Shown in pieces: positions 10,855 to 21,354 of a stretch of DNA of 64,000 nt. Source of the DNA: Branchiostoma floridae. Lineage: Eukaryota > Chordata > Leptocardii > Amphioxiformes > Branchiostomatidae. Below the pieces are notes generated by a model. That model was not told where the DNA came from, did not search any database, and worked only from the letters and a program-made list of their open reading frames with translations. How positions within the stretch are numbered: position 1 is the stretch's first letter; the number at the start of each line of letters is the position of its first letter. The position numbers were made by a program, and so were the translations under genes. Location of the stretch: positions 15,050,769 to 15,114,768 of the forward strand of contig NC_049983.1 in assembly GCF_000003815.2 (NCBI RefSeq). Reading direction: 5' to 3'.

Positions 10855-13173
10855 ATGGCGAGTCAACATCCGGGACCTTATGAATGGTGTTCCACACCGA
10901 CTCAACTTCCACACTTTTCTACCCCGGGTCCATCAACATCACACCCGAGGAAACGAGGACCTAAGAAGATCTGTCCCATATGTCAACAGGCAGGACGGCA
11001 AGTGTTCAACCACGTCCTTAGCACTTGTCCTTTCTTGTCAGGCGAAGAGAAATCGTACCCTCGCCCTCCCCACCAACGTCCTGACAACGTCGGGGATTCC
11101 CCACGTGCGCAGGCGAGGGGAGTCAGCGTTCGTGCTTTACCTCGCTTGGATGCCTTCCATGAGGGGCACGCAATCAGGATCAACTTAAAGTCGGGAGCCG
11201 AAACAAGCATGATCCGAGCTGCCGAAGCACAGCGTCTGAATTTACCCGTCCGTAAATCGCAACACGCAGCAAATCTCAAGTCAATCCAAGCAGATGGGCG
11301 GCGACTCTCCGTCATAGGTGAGTGCTCTACTACGTTCTACAGGGAGAAAATCCCTCTGAAATTTGATGCTTTCGTGGTTGACGACCTCGCCGAACCTATT
11401 GTAGCCGGAACTTCTTTCTTGGAATCCAACAGTTTAATCATCAACTTCAGTAAACATCAGATTCAACTTTCTGATGGATCCACCTCGAACTATTCTCCAT
11501 CCACAACGCGATCGACGCCATGCATATTACACAGTGTCTTTACCAACAACGTGCCATGCCCCAGACCTGTAACCGATACCCGAATGACACCTCATCAGTC
11601 AACCAAGATCATGCACATACTCCATGCTACCTCTATGCCCAACCCTACTATGAATGAAGTGCCAACAAAGGCAAGATCACCTACCATACTAGAGAAGAAC
11701 AAGCACCAGCCTCTCACAACACCTGTGAGGTTAGACTTAGAGTACCAGTTTTCACAACCATCAGCAGAAGCTGCAACTGCACAGGTAGAGGTAGGGTACC
11801 AACTCTCTCCTCCAACATCGGAGGCTTCCACTGCACATGAGGGAGAGTACCACACACAGCAGCTGAAGGGAGAGTACCAGTCTTCACTTCCATCAGCAGA
11901 AGGTGACACACAACAGCTGAAGGGAGAGTACCAGTCATCACCTCCATCAGCAGGTGACACACAACAGCTGAGGGGAGAGAACCAGCCTTCACTTCCATCA
12001 GCAGAAGGTGACACACAGCAGCTGAAGGGAGAGTACCAGCCTTCTCCTCCATCAGCAGAAGGTGACACACAACAGCTGAGGGGAGAGAACCAGCCTTCAC
12101 TTCCATCAGCAGAAGGTGACACACAGCAGTTGAAGGGAGAGAACCAGCCTTCACTTCCATCAGCAGAAGGTGACACACAGCAGCTGAGGGGAGAGAACCA
12201 GCCTTCACTTCCATCAGCAGAAGTTGACACACAGCAGCTGAAGGGAGAGTACCAGTCATCACCTCCATCAGCAGGTGACACACAGCAGCTGAAGGGAGAG
12301 TACCAGCCTTCACTTCCATCAGCAGGTGACACACAGCAGCTGAAGGGAGAGTACCAGTCATCACCTCCATCAGCAGGTGACACACAGCAGCTGAAGGGAG
12401 AGAACCAGCCTTCACTTCCATCAGCAGAAGGTGACACACAGCAGCTGAAGGGAGAGTACCAGCCTTCTCCTCCATCAGCAGAAGGTGACACACAACAGCT
12501 GAGGGGAGAGAACCAGCCTTCTCCTCCATCAGCAGAAGGTGACACACAGCAGCTGAAGGGAGAGTACCAGCCTTCACTTCCATCAGCAGAAGGTGACACA
12601 CAGCAGCTGAAGGGAGAGTACCAGCCTTCTCCTCCATCAGCAGAAGGTGACACACAACAGCTGAAGGGAGAGAACCAGCCTTCACTTCCATCAGTAGAAG
12701 GTGACACACAGCAGCTGAAGGGAGAGTACCAGCCTTCTCCTCCATCAGCAGAAGGTGACACACAACAGCTGAGGGGAGAGAACCAGCCTTCACTTCCATC
12801 AGCAGAAGGTGACTCACAGCAGCTGAGGGGAGAGAACCAGCCTTCACCTCCATCAGCAGAAGGTGACACACAACAGCTGAAGGGAGAGTACCAGTCATCA
12901 CCTCCATCAGCAGGTGACACACAGCAGCTGAGGGGAGAGAACCAGCCTTCTCCTCCATCAGCAGAAGGTGACACACAGCAGCTGAAGGGAGAGAACCAGT
13001 CTTCACTTCCATCAGCAGGTGACACACTGCAGCTAAAGGGAGAGTACCAACCGTCCCCTCCATCAGCAGGCGCAACACAGCAGCTGAAGGGAGAGCGTCC
13101 ACACCCGTCCGATGCTCCTGTACATCATCATCCAGCGGTTCGGCCCCCACCTAAGCCACCCCCGTCTGTGTGA
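10855..13173 (+). CDS. Retroelement protein: CCHC knuckle, inactive retropepsin-like domain, minisatellite tail
   Basis: A 772-residue ORF starting 124 nt after the LTR. Residues 40-58 hold a CCHC-type knuckle (C-X2-C-X9-H-X4-C). Residues about 104-205 read like a retropepsin of a gypsy-type element (IRINL, GAETSMI, ADGRRLSVIGE, VAGTSFLESN). However, the catalytic Asp-Thr/Ser-Gly position is Lys-Ser-Gly at residues 112-114, so proteolysis is unlikely. From about residue 333 the protein is 24 repeats of 17-18 residues with consensus GDTQQLKGEYQPSLPSA, rich in Gln, Ser, Pro and Glu and presumably disordered. It ends in a Pro-rich tail and TGA. No RT or integrase follows. The ORF has stayed open despite many units, consistent with a young copy; whether the protein is made is unknown. 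Confidence 0.7.
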   Translation: MASQHPGPYEWCSTPTQLPHFSTPGPSTSHPRKRGPKKICPICQQAGRQVFNHVLSTCPFLSGEEKSYPRPPHQRPDNVGDSPRAQARGVSVRALPRLDAFHEGHAIRINLKSGAETSMIRAAEAQRLNLPVRKSQHAANLKSIQADGRRLSVIGECSTTFYREKIPLKFDAFVVDDLAEPIVAGTSFLESNSLIINFSKHQIQLSDGSTSNYSPSTTRSTPCILHSVFTNNVPCPRPVTDTRMTPHQSTKIMHILHATSMPNPTMNEVPTKARSPTILEKNKHQPLTTPVRLDLEYQFSQPSAEAATAQVEVGYQLSPPTSEASTAHEGEYHTQQLKGEYQSSLPSAEGDTQQLKGEYQSSPPSAGDTQQLRGENQPSLPSAEGDTQQLKGEYQPSPPSAEGDTQQLRGENQPSLPSAEGDTQQLKGENQPSLPSAEGDTQQLRGENQPSLPSAEVDTQQLKGEYQSSPPSAGDTQQLKGEYQPSLPSAGDTQQLKGEYQSSPPSAGDTQQLKGENQPSLPSAEGDTQQLKGEYQPSPPSAEGDTQQLRGENQPSPPSAEGDTQQLKGEYQPSLPSAEGDTQQLKGEYQPSPPSAEGDTQQLKGENQPSLPSVEGDTQQLKGEYQPSPPSAEGDTQQLRGENQPSLPSAEGDSQQLRGENQPSPPSAEGDTQQLKGEYQSSPPSAGDTQQLRGENQPSPPSAEGDTQQLKGENQSSLPSAGDTLQLKGEYQPSPPSAGATQQLKGERPHPSDAPVHHHPAVRPPPKPPPSV
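11851..13098. repeat. In-frame minisatellite, 24 units of 51/54 bp
   Basis: Tandem units around gacacacagcagctgaaggg, gagagtaccag and cttccatcagcag. Units are 54 bp, or 51 bp where one Glu codon is missing, so length changes keep the frame. Variants alternate Lys/Arg, Tyr/Asn, Pro/Ser and Leu/Pro at four fixed positions, a mosaic typical of unequal exchange. Because the period is a multiple of three, both long antisense frames stay open too; those are by-products. Confidence 0.95.
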
Positions 13174-13182
13174 ATCAACTGG

Positions 13183-13900
13183 GAGACTGTGCTTCCGGGT
13201 CAACACGACGGTCACCCACAGAACTTTGTTTTATAGACAAAACAGAACTCACGCTCAACGTTTTCTCAAGGTCAACACAGAACCCTCTAGAGTTATACAA
13301 AGAAGTCAAGGACAGAACCTACTACAAGGTTAAAACAGAACTTTATTCATTTAGTTTCCAGGTCAACACAGAATTTATCTAGCGTACAAAGAAAGTACAA
13401 AGAACTGAAGAACAGAACTTTATGCGCAAGATCAAAACAGAACTTTATTCAATTTATTTTTCATGGTCCGTGGACTCCACACAGAACTTCTCTAGAGTAC
13501 AAAGAACTCACGGACAGAACCTAGTGCAAGATTGATACAGAATATTATTCCATTTATTCTCACCATCAACACAAAATTTATTGAGATCACAAGGAACTTA
13601 AGGACAGAACCTAATGGGAGGTTTAAACAATTTAAGACGATTTATTTCTCTATCTATGTTAACACAGAATTTTTCTAAAGTACCAGGATTCAGGAACGCA
13701 AGGACAGTATATACTACAAGGTTAAAGCAGAGCTTTATTCCATGTACTAGTATTTCTCCATGTCTACACAAAACGTATCTAGAGTGTATGGGACTCAAGA
13801 ATAGTATATACGGCAAGGACTCTACTCAGTTTATTTTTCCATATCAACACAATTTATGTAAAGTACAAGGAATGCAAGGACAACCTAATGCAAGGCTTCA
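13183..13900. repeat. Degenerate noncoding tandem repeat 3' of the retroelement ORF
   Basis: Recurring phrases in fixed order mark about five or six diverged units of roughly 100-130 bp inside the element: ggacagaacct, caaggttaaa, acagaactttattc, atttatttct, tcaacacagaattt and tagagtacaaagaact. The repeat lies between the ORF stop and the polypurine tract. Unlike the ORF minisatellite it has drifted and carries no frame. Confidence 0.65.
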
Positions 13901-14100
13901 ACAAACGCTATTCAAGTTATTGTTACCGTTATATTTGTTTACTTGTTCACTTGTTCACATATTCTGTAGTTAGTTTAACTCATGTTCCTTATATGTAGCA
14001 AGTTAATATTTGAAGACAACAGTATTCAAGTTTAGACTTCCAATACACGACATTTTACCACACCTTCTTACTCACCCTTTGTTAAGTAGTCAGAGAGTTA

Positions 14101-14131
14101 GAGAAGGAAGAAAAGAGAAGGGAAAGAAGAG
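14101..14131 (+). promoter_or_regulatory. Polypurine tract
   Basis: 31 consecutive purines (starting gagaaggaagaaaag) end eight bases before the 3' LTR. This is the expected place and composition for the primer of plus-strand DNA synthesis in an LTR retroelement. Confidence 0.8.
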
Positions 14132-14138
14132 CCAGATC

Positions 14139-14317
14139 ACGCCACTATTGTATAGTGTTAATGTTATAAGAGGTTTGGACCACCCCCATGCAACTAGTGG
14201 TAGGGTCCGGTTGTTCATCATTATGGGTTCCATCTAGATGTTGTCAAATAGATTGTGCTCCTGACTATGCACTCACTGTCATCCTTGAGTCGTCACCGTA
14301 CGTGTTCCCTATTGGCG
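14139..14317 (+). repeat. 3' LTR
   Basis: Right copy of the 179-bp repeat, identical by eye to 10552-10730. It is followed by caatcgc; the gcgca overlapping its end matches the five bases left of the 5' LTR. Confidence 0.85.
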
Positions 14318-14859
14318 CAATCGCATGCAATACAATGGGAACAGATCATGTTAGAACTAACGTTAGGGTGTTTTTTTCTACGTGTGTTTTACACATGATA
14401 CTAGTATGTCGCTGTGGCTTATAGCATGCCCTCAGTCCCCGCCACGGCCAATGGAATGTTTGGAGATGAATATGTCAAAGCTTTCAAGTTTGGTGAGATT
14501 CTTTTTTTTTCTACATGTTGGCCGGTTGTTTACTACCTTGCTCCTCTTTCCTAGCCCCCCCTTTTCCGCTATGGAATAACCCATGGTCGCTGGCCAATGA
14601 GCTGCCTAGTATTCATATTGCGTAATGCAGATGCAACGTAAACCAAGCTGATTACGAACACAGCAGTCATTTCGCTGCCAGGCAGAGAGGAGACAACACG
14701 GCTCTGGGACCTGTCTCTGATGATTAATAACGACTGCCCCCACGCACTGCACTTCGGTAAGTAATTAGCTTCCAGTTCCACTTCTGCATAGTCAAGAGGA
14801 TCTTAGAATAATTGATCGTGTTCTTTGGTCAGAGCCAGGTATAGTTGGATTATGAACAC

Positions 14860-15440
14860 TAGACGAACGGACCTAATATGTAGACGTATGCTGGCGGATT
14901 ACAATTTGCAACACCTGACGGAAGCTGACGTATGTTGACAAATGCTGACGGATCCCAAAAACCATCACGGATCCCAAAAAATGACGGATCCCACTTACAT
15001 CCGCAACGCATTCGTAGGTATCCGTAACTCACGGTGGATGCAAACACGGAACCCGTATACTTACGTGCTTCGTGACGGATGCTAACACTGCACCCGTATG
15101 GATACTTCCTAAATTACGGACCCTATACACATACGTAACGCATTCGTTGGTATCTATAAGTCACTAACGGATTTAAACATTGCATTCGTATGAATACTTT
15201 ACTTTTAACGTAAACAAAAGCATACGCGGTCAGGATTATTGTTTATCAGCAAAAACTGTTCAGATGCAGACGTATACGAATTCGCAACATCCTGACGGAT
15301 GCTAACGGATCCCCAAGATTACCAAATGTCACGGATCACATACACATCCGTAACGCATTTGTTGGCATCCGTGAATCGCTGTGAATGCAAACACGGAATT
15401 CGTGTGCTTACGTAATTGGCGGATGCTAACACAGCATCCG
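14860..15440. repeat. Irregular repeat array built on ggatgctaacac/cgtatg motifs
   Basis: Short phrases such as gacggatcccaa, acatccgtaacgcattcg, ggatgctaac and gtatggatactt recur many times with varied spacing, often in pairs of opposite sense. The region is low in coding potential and looks like a degenerate satellite or a nest of small elements. No gene is supported from 14318 to about 15960. Confidence 0.55.
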
Positions 15441-15647
15441 AAGGATACTTACTTTTATGTATGCGTGGCTAGCACTCTTGTTTTTGAGCATATATTTTAT
15501 TTTTTAGATTGGTCATATCTTTCCCCCTTTTTGTACCTCGGACACCACAGTTTGTAATGTCAATACAAGTGAGACAATCCACGTTACGCTAGATACTAGG
15601 ATACTCGGATTCGTAAGGATGCGAATTTTTTTTTTCTGCATTCGTGG

Positions 15648-15730
15648 CAAGATTACCAACAATGCACTGCTCCAGTGGATTGCTCCAGTGGAGGGGATTC
15701 CATTGGAGCAGTGCATTGTTGGTAATCTTG
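15648..15730. repeat. Near-perfect hairpin, 32-bp arms
   Basis: Arm 15648-15679 (caagattaccaacaatgc...) is complementary to 15699-15730 with a single C/T difference, around a 19-base loop. The loop side repeats the tctccagtgga-like phrase of the arm. It could be a tiny foldback element or, if transcribed, a strong RNA hairpin. No flanking duplication was recognised. Confidence 0.8.
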
Positions 15731-15972
15731 GGATATCTTAAATATACGACTCTGTATTTTTTTGCATCCGTACATTGGGGCGGTGTATTGTGGGTAATCC
15801 AATCGTTGTCTCTCTGACCAATCAGACTGCACATCAGTCAATTTAAAAATAAAGCGGAGATAGTCAGCGTTGCCCGTGAGGACCGCAATCTTTTTGTACC
15901 TCAAACTTTGAGTTTTGAAACGTTGAACTCGGGATATGGATTTGTACACACGTGTGTGAACTTCTGTAGTAG

Positions 15973-16834
15973 GGTGATGTTGAGGCGGTGACCAAACTCA
16001 AGTGGCAGTCGACGGACGGGACGGCGATCGAGGGACTGAAACAGCCAGCCCTGTTTTGTAGTTCGGCGTCCTGGAGCTATTTTACATCACTGTCCTGCGG
16101 ATCTCACGGCGAGGTATGTTTTATACAATGATTGTTTCCAAACAATACCCGCTTTGAATTCGTCTTTGTGACTACATTCCTTGTTGGCTAGTAGTTAGTA
16201 GCGCTTTTGGTATGCTTGGGCTGAACAGAAACTTATCAGAAAACGACATAACGGAGCCTTACAAAACACAAGTCACAAGCATGATACTTGCTGAGTAACT
16301 GTTGACTTATTTGGGAAAAATTTGAATCGTCATCAAAGCAGTACTTGTATAACTGTTACACATATGTTTGTCTCAAGCCTGGTATTCATTCGCATAGGAA
16401 CATTCTGTTCCAACGGTGTTTACGTGTTTGTTTATATGCGACGTCTCGTACACAATGCAATGTCCGGTCGGGGAAGCAGATCACACCTTGTCACTAATTA
16501 TGCAACGCTAGACTGTTTCTGCCGCGCCCTCCCGGGGGACTTTTTTGGTATGATAATGCGGAATGTAACGGTGATAATGGCGATACCACAAAATCATGCA
16601 TTTGTTCCTGTTGTATAACAAGCCAATCACCATTTCTTTTCATATACATCCTAATTACTTTGACGGACGCATCCATCAAACATGGATGCTTTAGCTATCT
16701 CAAAATTTGATGGGATTATTCTTTCTCTTTTTCAGAAGGCGGGTCGACATTCTGTGGCCGTGTCAACAGCTGGGAGAACACTGGACTACAGGAAGGGCAC
16801 AGAAGGATTTGAGCTGGGAGGGATCAGGGCGTAA
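15973..16834 (+). other. Candidate two-exon transcript of unknown function
   Basis: A frame opens after an in-frame TAG at 15970-15972 and runs 47 codons to a good donor (gag|gtatgt, exon end 16113). A strong acceptor (ctttttcag ending at 16735) opens a second exon that continues the same frame for 32 codons to TAA at 16832-16834. The joined peptide of 79 residues has no domain I recognise and no obvious start codon. The splice sites may equally belong to a noncoding RNA, or arise by chance. Confidence 0.25.
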
Positions 16835-17469
16835 CTAGCCTGAAAAGAAGCGAAGCACTGTCACTAGTAGAAAGGAGACTTTGTGCTGTTGCGAGAAGCT
16901 GTACATACTGATACTATAAGTCATGTTAGTTGTACTTTACAAGCTGGATTCACTATCTGTATCCTGTAGCCGGATGTGGAAATTCCTTTAATAGAGTTGG
17001 ACATCGCGAAGACTTTGATTTGTAATAGAAACAGATATTCGTAGAAGCAAGATTAGCCACAGACTCCCATGTCAGCTTTACATAAAAGTCAAATTGTATT
17101 CACGTTTGATCCTATATTCTATTTGGAAGTATAAGAAGTCATGTGATATTGGCGGTTAAAGGATTCAACTTTCCCTTAGCATAATTAGATAACAGGGACT
17201 CTCTGTACATACCTGGTATAACCCATTCTTGTTGCAATATTGTATCTGTATACATATCATGTGGCAGACAGGATTCGGCCTCGATGACATTACGTCGTTT
17301 AGTTCTTCTCAGGACTGGTTTAGAATAAGATTATTCTGTGCATTCTTTTCCATTTCAAATCGTGTTAGCCTTTTATAAGAAAGTAATTGGGCACACATGA
17401 TATTGTGATTTGTCAAATGTGCTGAAAATTTATTAAAGTGACTTTGTATCTGCAGAAAATCCCGTTTTG

Positions 17470-17830
17470 GATTCTTTATGATCTGATCATACGAAGAAAT
17501 CCCTAAAAAAACGACTTCGCATCCGCGGCAAATGCCGCATTGGGATTTCTTAGGATCCGACCATGACAAATATACGAGGAAAATCCTATAAAAACGACTT
17601 CGCATCCGCCGCAAGGCCGTTTTGTGACCCGTTCATTCCAGGTATTCGAAGAAATCCTTTGAAAAACGACTTCGCATCCGAGGGAAATACCGTTTGGGGA
17701 TTCTTTGCGATCCGATCATTCCAGGTATTCAAAGAAATCCCTAAAAAAACGACTTCGCATCCGTGGAAAATCCCATTTTGGGATATTTTTGAGTCTTTTC
17801 ATTCCGGATCCCAAAAATCCAAATTTCGGA
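17470..17830. repeat. Four-copy tandem repeat, 72-83 bp
   Basis: The core acgacttcgcatccg recurs at 17511, 17594, 17666 and 17749, each preceded by gaagaaatcc(c/t) and an A-run and followed by a ccgttttgggattctt-like block. Spacings are 83, 72 and 83 bp. It is noncoding. The remainder of 16835-19587 shows no supported gene; a 107-codon open frame near 18200-18516 has no recognisable domain. Confidence 0.7.
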
Positions 17831-19587
17831 TATTTTAGGGATCCAACTCGAATCCGTTTGCATTCGCTAGCATTTGTTACAAATACGCAAATATCCCTGC
17901 TCGAATATGGCTACATCCGATACCCTTTCCCCCAGTGGAACTTGATTTAATTGTTAGTTTTGGATTTTTCAAATGTATAGGTAAATGCAATTGACCTGTC
18001 CTTTTTGGCATTCTTGTTGCAGGGGCTCATCATAAAGATGTCTAAGAAGTACAACTATAATACTTGCAGTGAAAAGGAAACATCTCATCAACATGGACTT
18101 ATTATTCTTTTCCTTATCACTTTTATTCTTCTTATTCTTATTCAAAAGCGAATCAATATATTCGAATATTTTGAATATTTTGTTGGGCTTAATAAGTGTT
18201 CAGGTACAGGTTGATATGTGTGTGTCTCTCTGATCTCTCGATCTCAGCACAGGTCGGGCAAGAGAGATCCACACGAACTCCTACCGCTGCAAGGGACGTC
18301 GCTGATGGCTTACACTGGAAGACGAGCTGTATCACTGAAGGGAAGGACATCCGTGTGCAAATTGCTACAAGGGCACTGAGGCTGGGTGCCATGCAAAACC
18401 AGAAACAATGTTGCCCGAAGGAGCAAGGCCATGAGAGGGAAATGCCAGACCGGCAGCAGAGCCGCATGCAACCAAGCGATTGCGCTGCTATTGAAGGAAA
18501 AACTGACTGCAGTTAGAGAATTCATGGACTAACAAAAGTAACATATATGTGCTGTCTGCGTTATTTGACTTTTACGATTGCCTGTTGTCTATTCTATTAT
18601 GTCATATTAAGGAATGTAAAAAAATAATTCAATTGACCTAGACAACGACGGTCTAAAGGGTGGATATACGAATGGTAGACATCCCAACCAAATGTATATG
18701 AAATCTTTATTGACACGACAAAAGTACAGCGACTTTCGTGAGGATTATAACAAGTACTTACAATACAACTAAGCAGACGTATATGCATATTTACAGATAT
18801 GAATAAGTCAACATATTATTTCTAGCATGTCATTTACATAATTCAAACGTTGCCTGCAAATTTCTTGAGTTACAAACAGACTTTTACCAATCTAACGTTT
18901 TCGGGAGTTTCTCAACGCTACAAATACACGTCCATGCAGCCGTTTACTTTTTGGGACTTTTTGGAACTCGGAGTAATACATCAATGGGACCTTACAAGTA
19001 TATTGTGCATACAAGCTGCAGCAGCCTTTCACTCCGTCACTTACAAGAAGATACAACACAACGTTTGCTAGATGTAATAATGTATTAATGTAGTGATGTA
19101 TTATTGTACTATGATTGTTATTCTTAGACAGTTATTCGTTTGATGACGTAAACTGCAACAGACCGAGATGTACAAGTAACCAATGTTGAGTGATATGAGC
19201 GGAGTTGAGTAGATGTCTGTCAGGTAAAACAGAATACAAAGACGGAAGATTTCTACGGCAGTTCGGGAGAGCAGACATTTGTCTGGTACTGAGACAGAAT
19301 GTGAAGACAAGAGAGTGTAAGGTAAGAGAGTTCAGTTCAGGAGAGACAATAGAGAACTTCAGTTAAGGCCTGAGTGAGATAGCATCATTATGAAGTCTGT
19401 TATAATGTTAAACGTATTCCGTGCCTAGCGTACGGAAATTCTTGTCTCTGCGTCATTTCTTTATCCTTCATGTGCTGATCTTCAAATTCCAGTCGGCAAC
19501 TAAAGGAACCTGTATATATTTGTTACATGTCCAAGTTGGAGATGTTGTCGTAATTTTCCTAACTTTACAACATACTAACCCTTCATA

Positions 19588-20190
19588 CTTGTGGCTCTTG
19601 CCGTCCTGCCGTTTCCGACAAGAGCACAAGATCATATTCCCTAACCATCTCATCCAATCCTTTCATACAACACACCAACCCATCATGCTTGTGGCTCTTG
19701 ACGTCCTGCCGTTTCCGACAAGAGCACAAGGTCATATTATTTCCTAACCATCCCATCTAATCCCTTCATACAACACACTAACCTTTCATGCTTGTGGCTC
19801 TTGCCGTCCTGCCGTTTCCGACAAGAGCACAAGATCACATTTCCTAACCATCCCATCCAATTCCTTCATACAACACACCAACCCTTTATGCTTGTGGCTC
19901 TTGCCGTCCTGCCGTTTCCGACAAGAGCACAAGATCACATTTCCTAACCATCCCATCCAATTCCTTCATACAACACACCAACCCTTCATACTTGTGGCCC
20001 TTGCCGTCCTGCCGTTTCCGACAAGAGCACAAGATCACATTTCCTAACCATCCCATCCAATCCCTACATACAACACACTAACAACATTTCCTAAAGATCC
20101 CATCCAATTCCTTCATACAACACACTAACCCTTCATGCTTGTGGCTCTTGCCGTCCTGCCGTTTCCGACAAGAGCACAAGATCACATTTC
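19588..20190. repeat. Six-copy 100-bp tandem repeat with internal hairpin
   Basis: Units start cttgtggctcttg at 19588, 19688, 19791, 19891, 19991 and 20138, mostly 100 bp apart; the last interval (147 bp) contains an extra partial unit. Within each unit cttgtggctcttg can pair with caagagcacaag around a short loop, and the rest (cctaaccatcccatcc, ttcatacaacacac) is unstructured. No genuine ORF crosses the array. Nothing else recognisable was found from 20190 to 21354 apart from the presumed 5' region of the receptor gene. Confidence 0.85.
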
Positions 20191-21354
20191 CTAGTCATCT
20201 TATCACATCACTTCATACAACACACTAATCCATCAAATCCAAATGGCGCCACCCTTCCCGTCATACACCTCAAAACAAAATGGCGGCGCCCATGAATGCA
20301 ACGAAAAACAGAACAGGTTTTGCTATCGCAAACCTGTAATAAGAATACGCAGATGATTCCAGTAGGAAGAACAAATGAGCAATTGTTGATGAGGATGTAT
20401 GTAACTGACACATGTAAAAGCTACATATTTGATTTGGCAATGGGAGATTTTTTGTCCTCTGGCTCAAGTAAAACTTGTTCACATAATTCCTCTCGTTTTT
20501 ATATTTTTAGGCATTTACAGATCTATGAAAAAAGCAAATACAGTAGATATATGACATTAAAGTTTATTGATATTGTTAAATCGATGACGCTTTGGGCAAA
20601 AAATCGTAATTTAAAGCTGTACTTTCGTCTGATGTTGATGAGATATTCTAAAGAATAAAATACATGTAACTTAACGTTCAAAACTCCTGTGCTGAACGTT
20701 TTCAATTTTGCGCAGTGCATTTCTCTGGGGAGACCTTTACTTTCACTTTTTGACTGATAAGAATCAGAAGTGCGATGTTCCAAATCGTTGGTCAATCGAG
20801 GTCAAGTTGAACCAGATCGAGGTCAGCGAAGGTCAATAGCTGCAGGTAGGGCGATGTTGACGTTTTCTTCTATTTTAATCCTCATACGTACAGATGGTTT
20901 CGTGACACCCTTCGTGACACGCTTATTAAGTGAGTTCCGGTTGTGCCCTACTCCTGCAGTGCACAGGTTGTATTAATTAATCCCTGAAGCAGGATTACGT
21001 TAGAACCGCCCACTTTTCCAGGGATCTCACTTCCTCAATCCTTCTGGCTTCTCCAAGTCTGCTTTATCTCGAAAGTTATACTCTAACATGTGGTTAGACC
21101 TGTCTGTGTTTGTGAGCGCTCTGATGACTCACATGCGGGGCTGCTGTCATACTTTAATTTTGGCAGGCGGACCGGAAGTGTTGACTGGTGGTGCCCCAAC
21201 CGGGAAGTCTTCCAAACTTCAGAAAGTCTTGTCAGCAACTTTTTACTTCCCCTTCTCGGTCAGTTAGGCTGAGTTTGCAGGGCCAGCTTGATGTTACCGT
21301 GTATGTTCCTGTAAAGTTGGTCTGATTGTTAGTCTCAACAGCAGCTGTGCAAGA

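Larger units (their letters stand above)
10552..14317 (+). mobile_element. Complete non-autonomous LTR retroelement
   Basis: Two 179-bp direct repeats (10552-10730 and 14139-14317) are identical by eye and bound about 3.4 kb of internal sequence. TGG of a primer-binding site starts at the first base after the left repeat, and a 31-base polypurine tract ends eight bases before the right repeat. The sequence gcgca lies directly left of the element (10547-10551) and also at its right end (14315-14319), a possible 5-bp target duplication if the LTR really ends 3 bases earlier. The single ORF has a nucleic-acid-binding knuckle and a retropepsin-like fold, but no reverse transcriptase, RNase H or integrase is encoded. 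Movement would need enzymes from another element. Identical LTRs imply recent insertion. Confidence 0.85.

Noticed and set aside
11595-13150. Two antisense open frames of about 477 codons over the minisatellite
   Set aside because: They exist because the repeat period is a multiple of three, so any frame free of stops in one unit is open throughout. They have no domain and lie opposite a retroelement ORF.
18196-18516. 106-codon open frame preceded by a ctcgatctcag acceptor-like site
   Set aside because: No recognised domain or start context, and the region is surrounded by repeats.
19588-20190. Regular array resembling a CRISPR
   Set aside because: The whole 100-bp unit is repeated, with no unique spacers, in a eukaryotic genome with introns.
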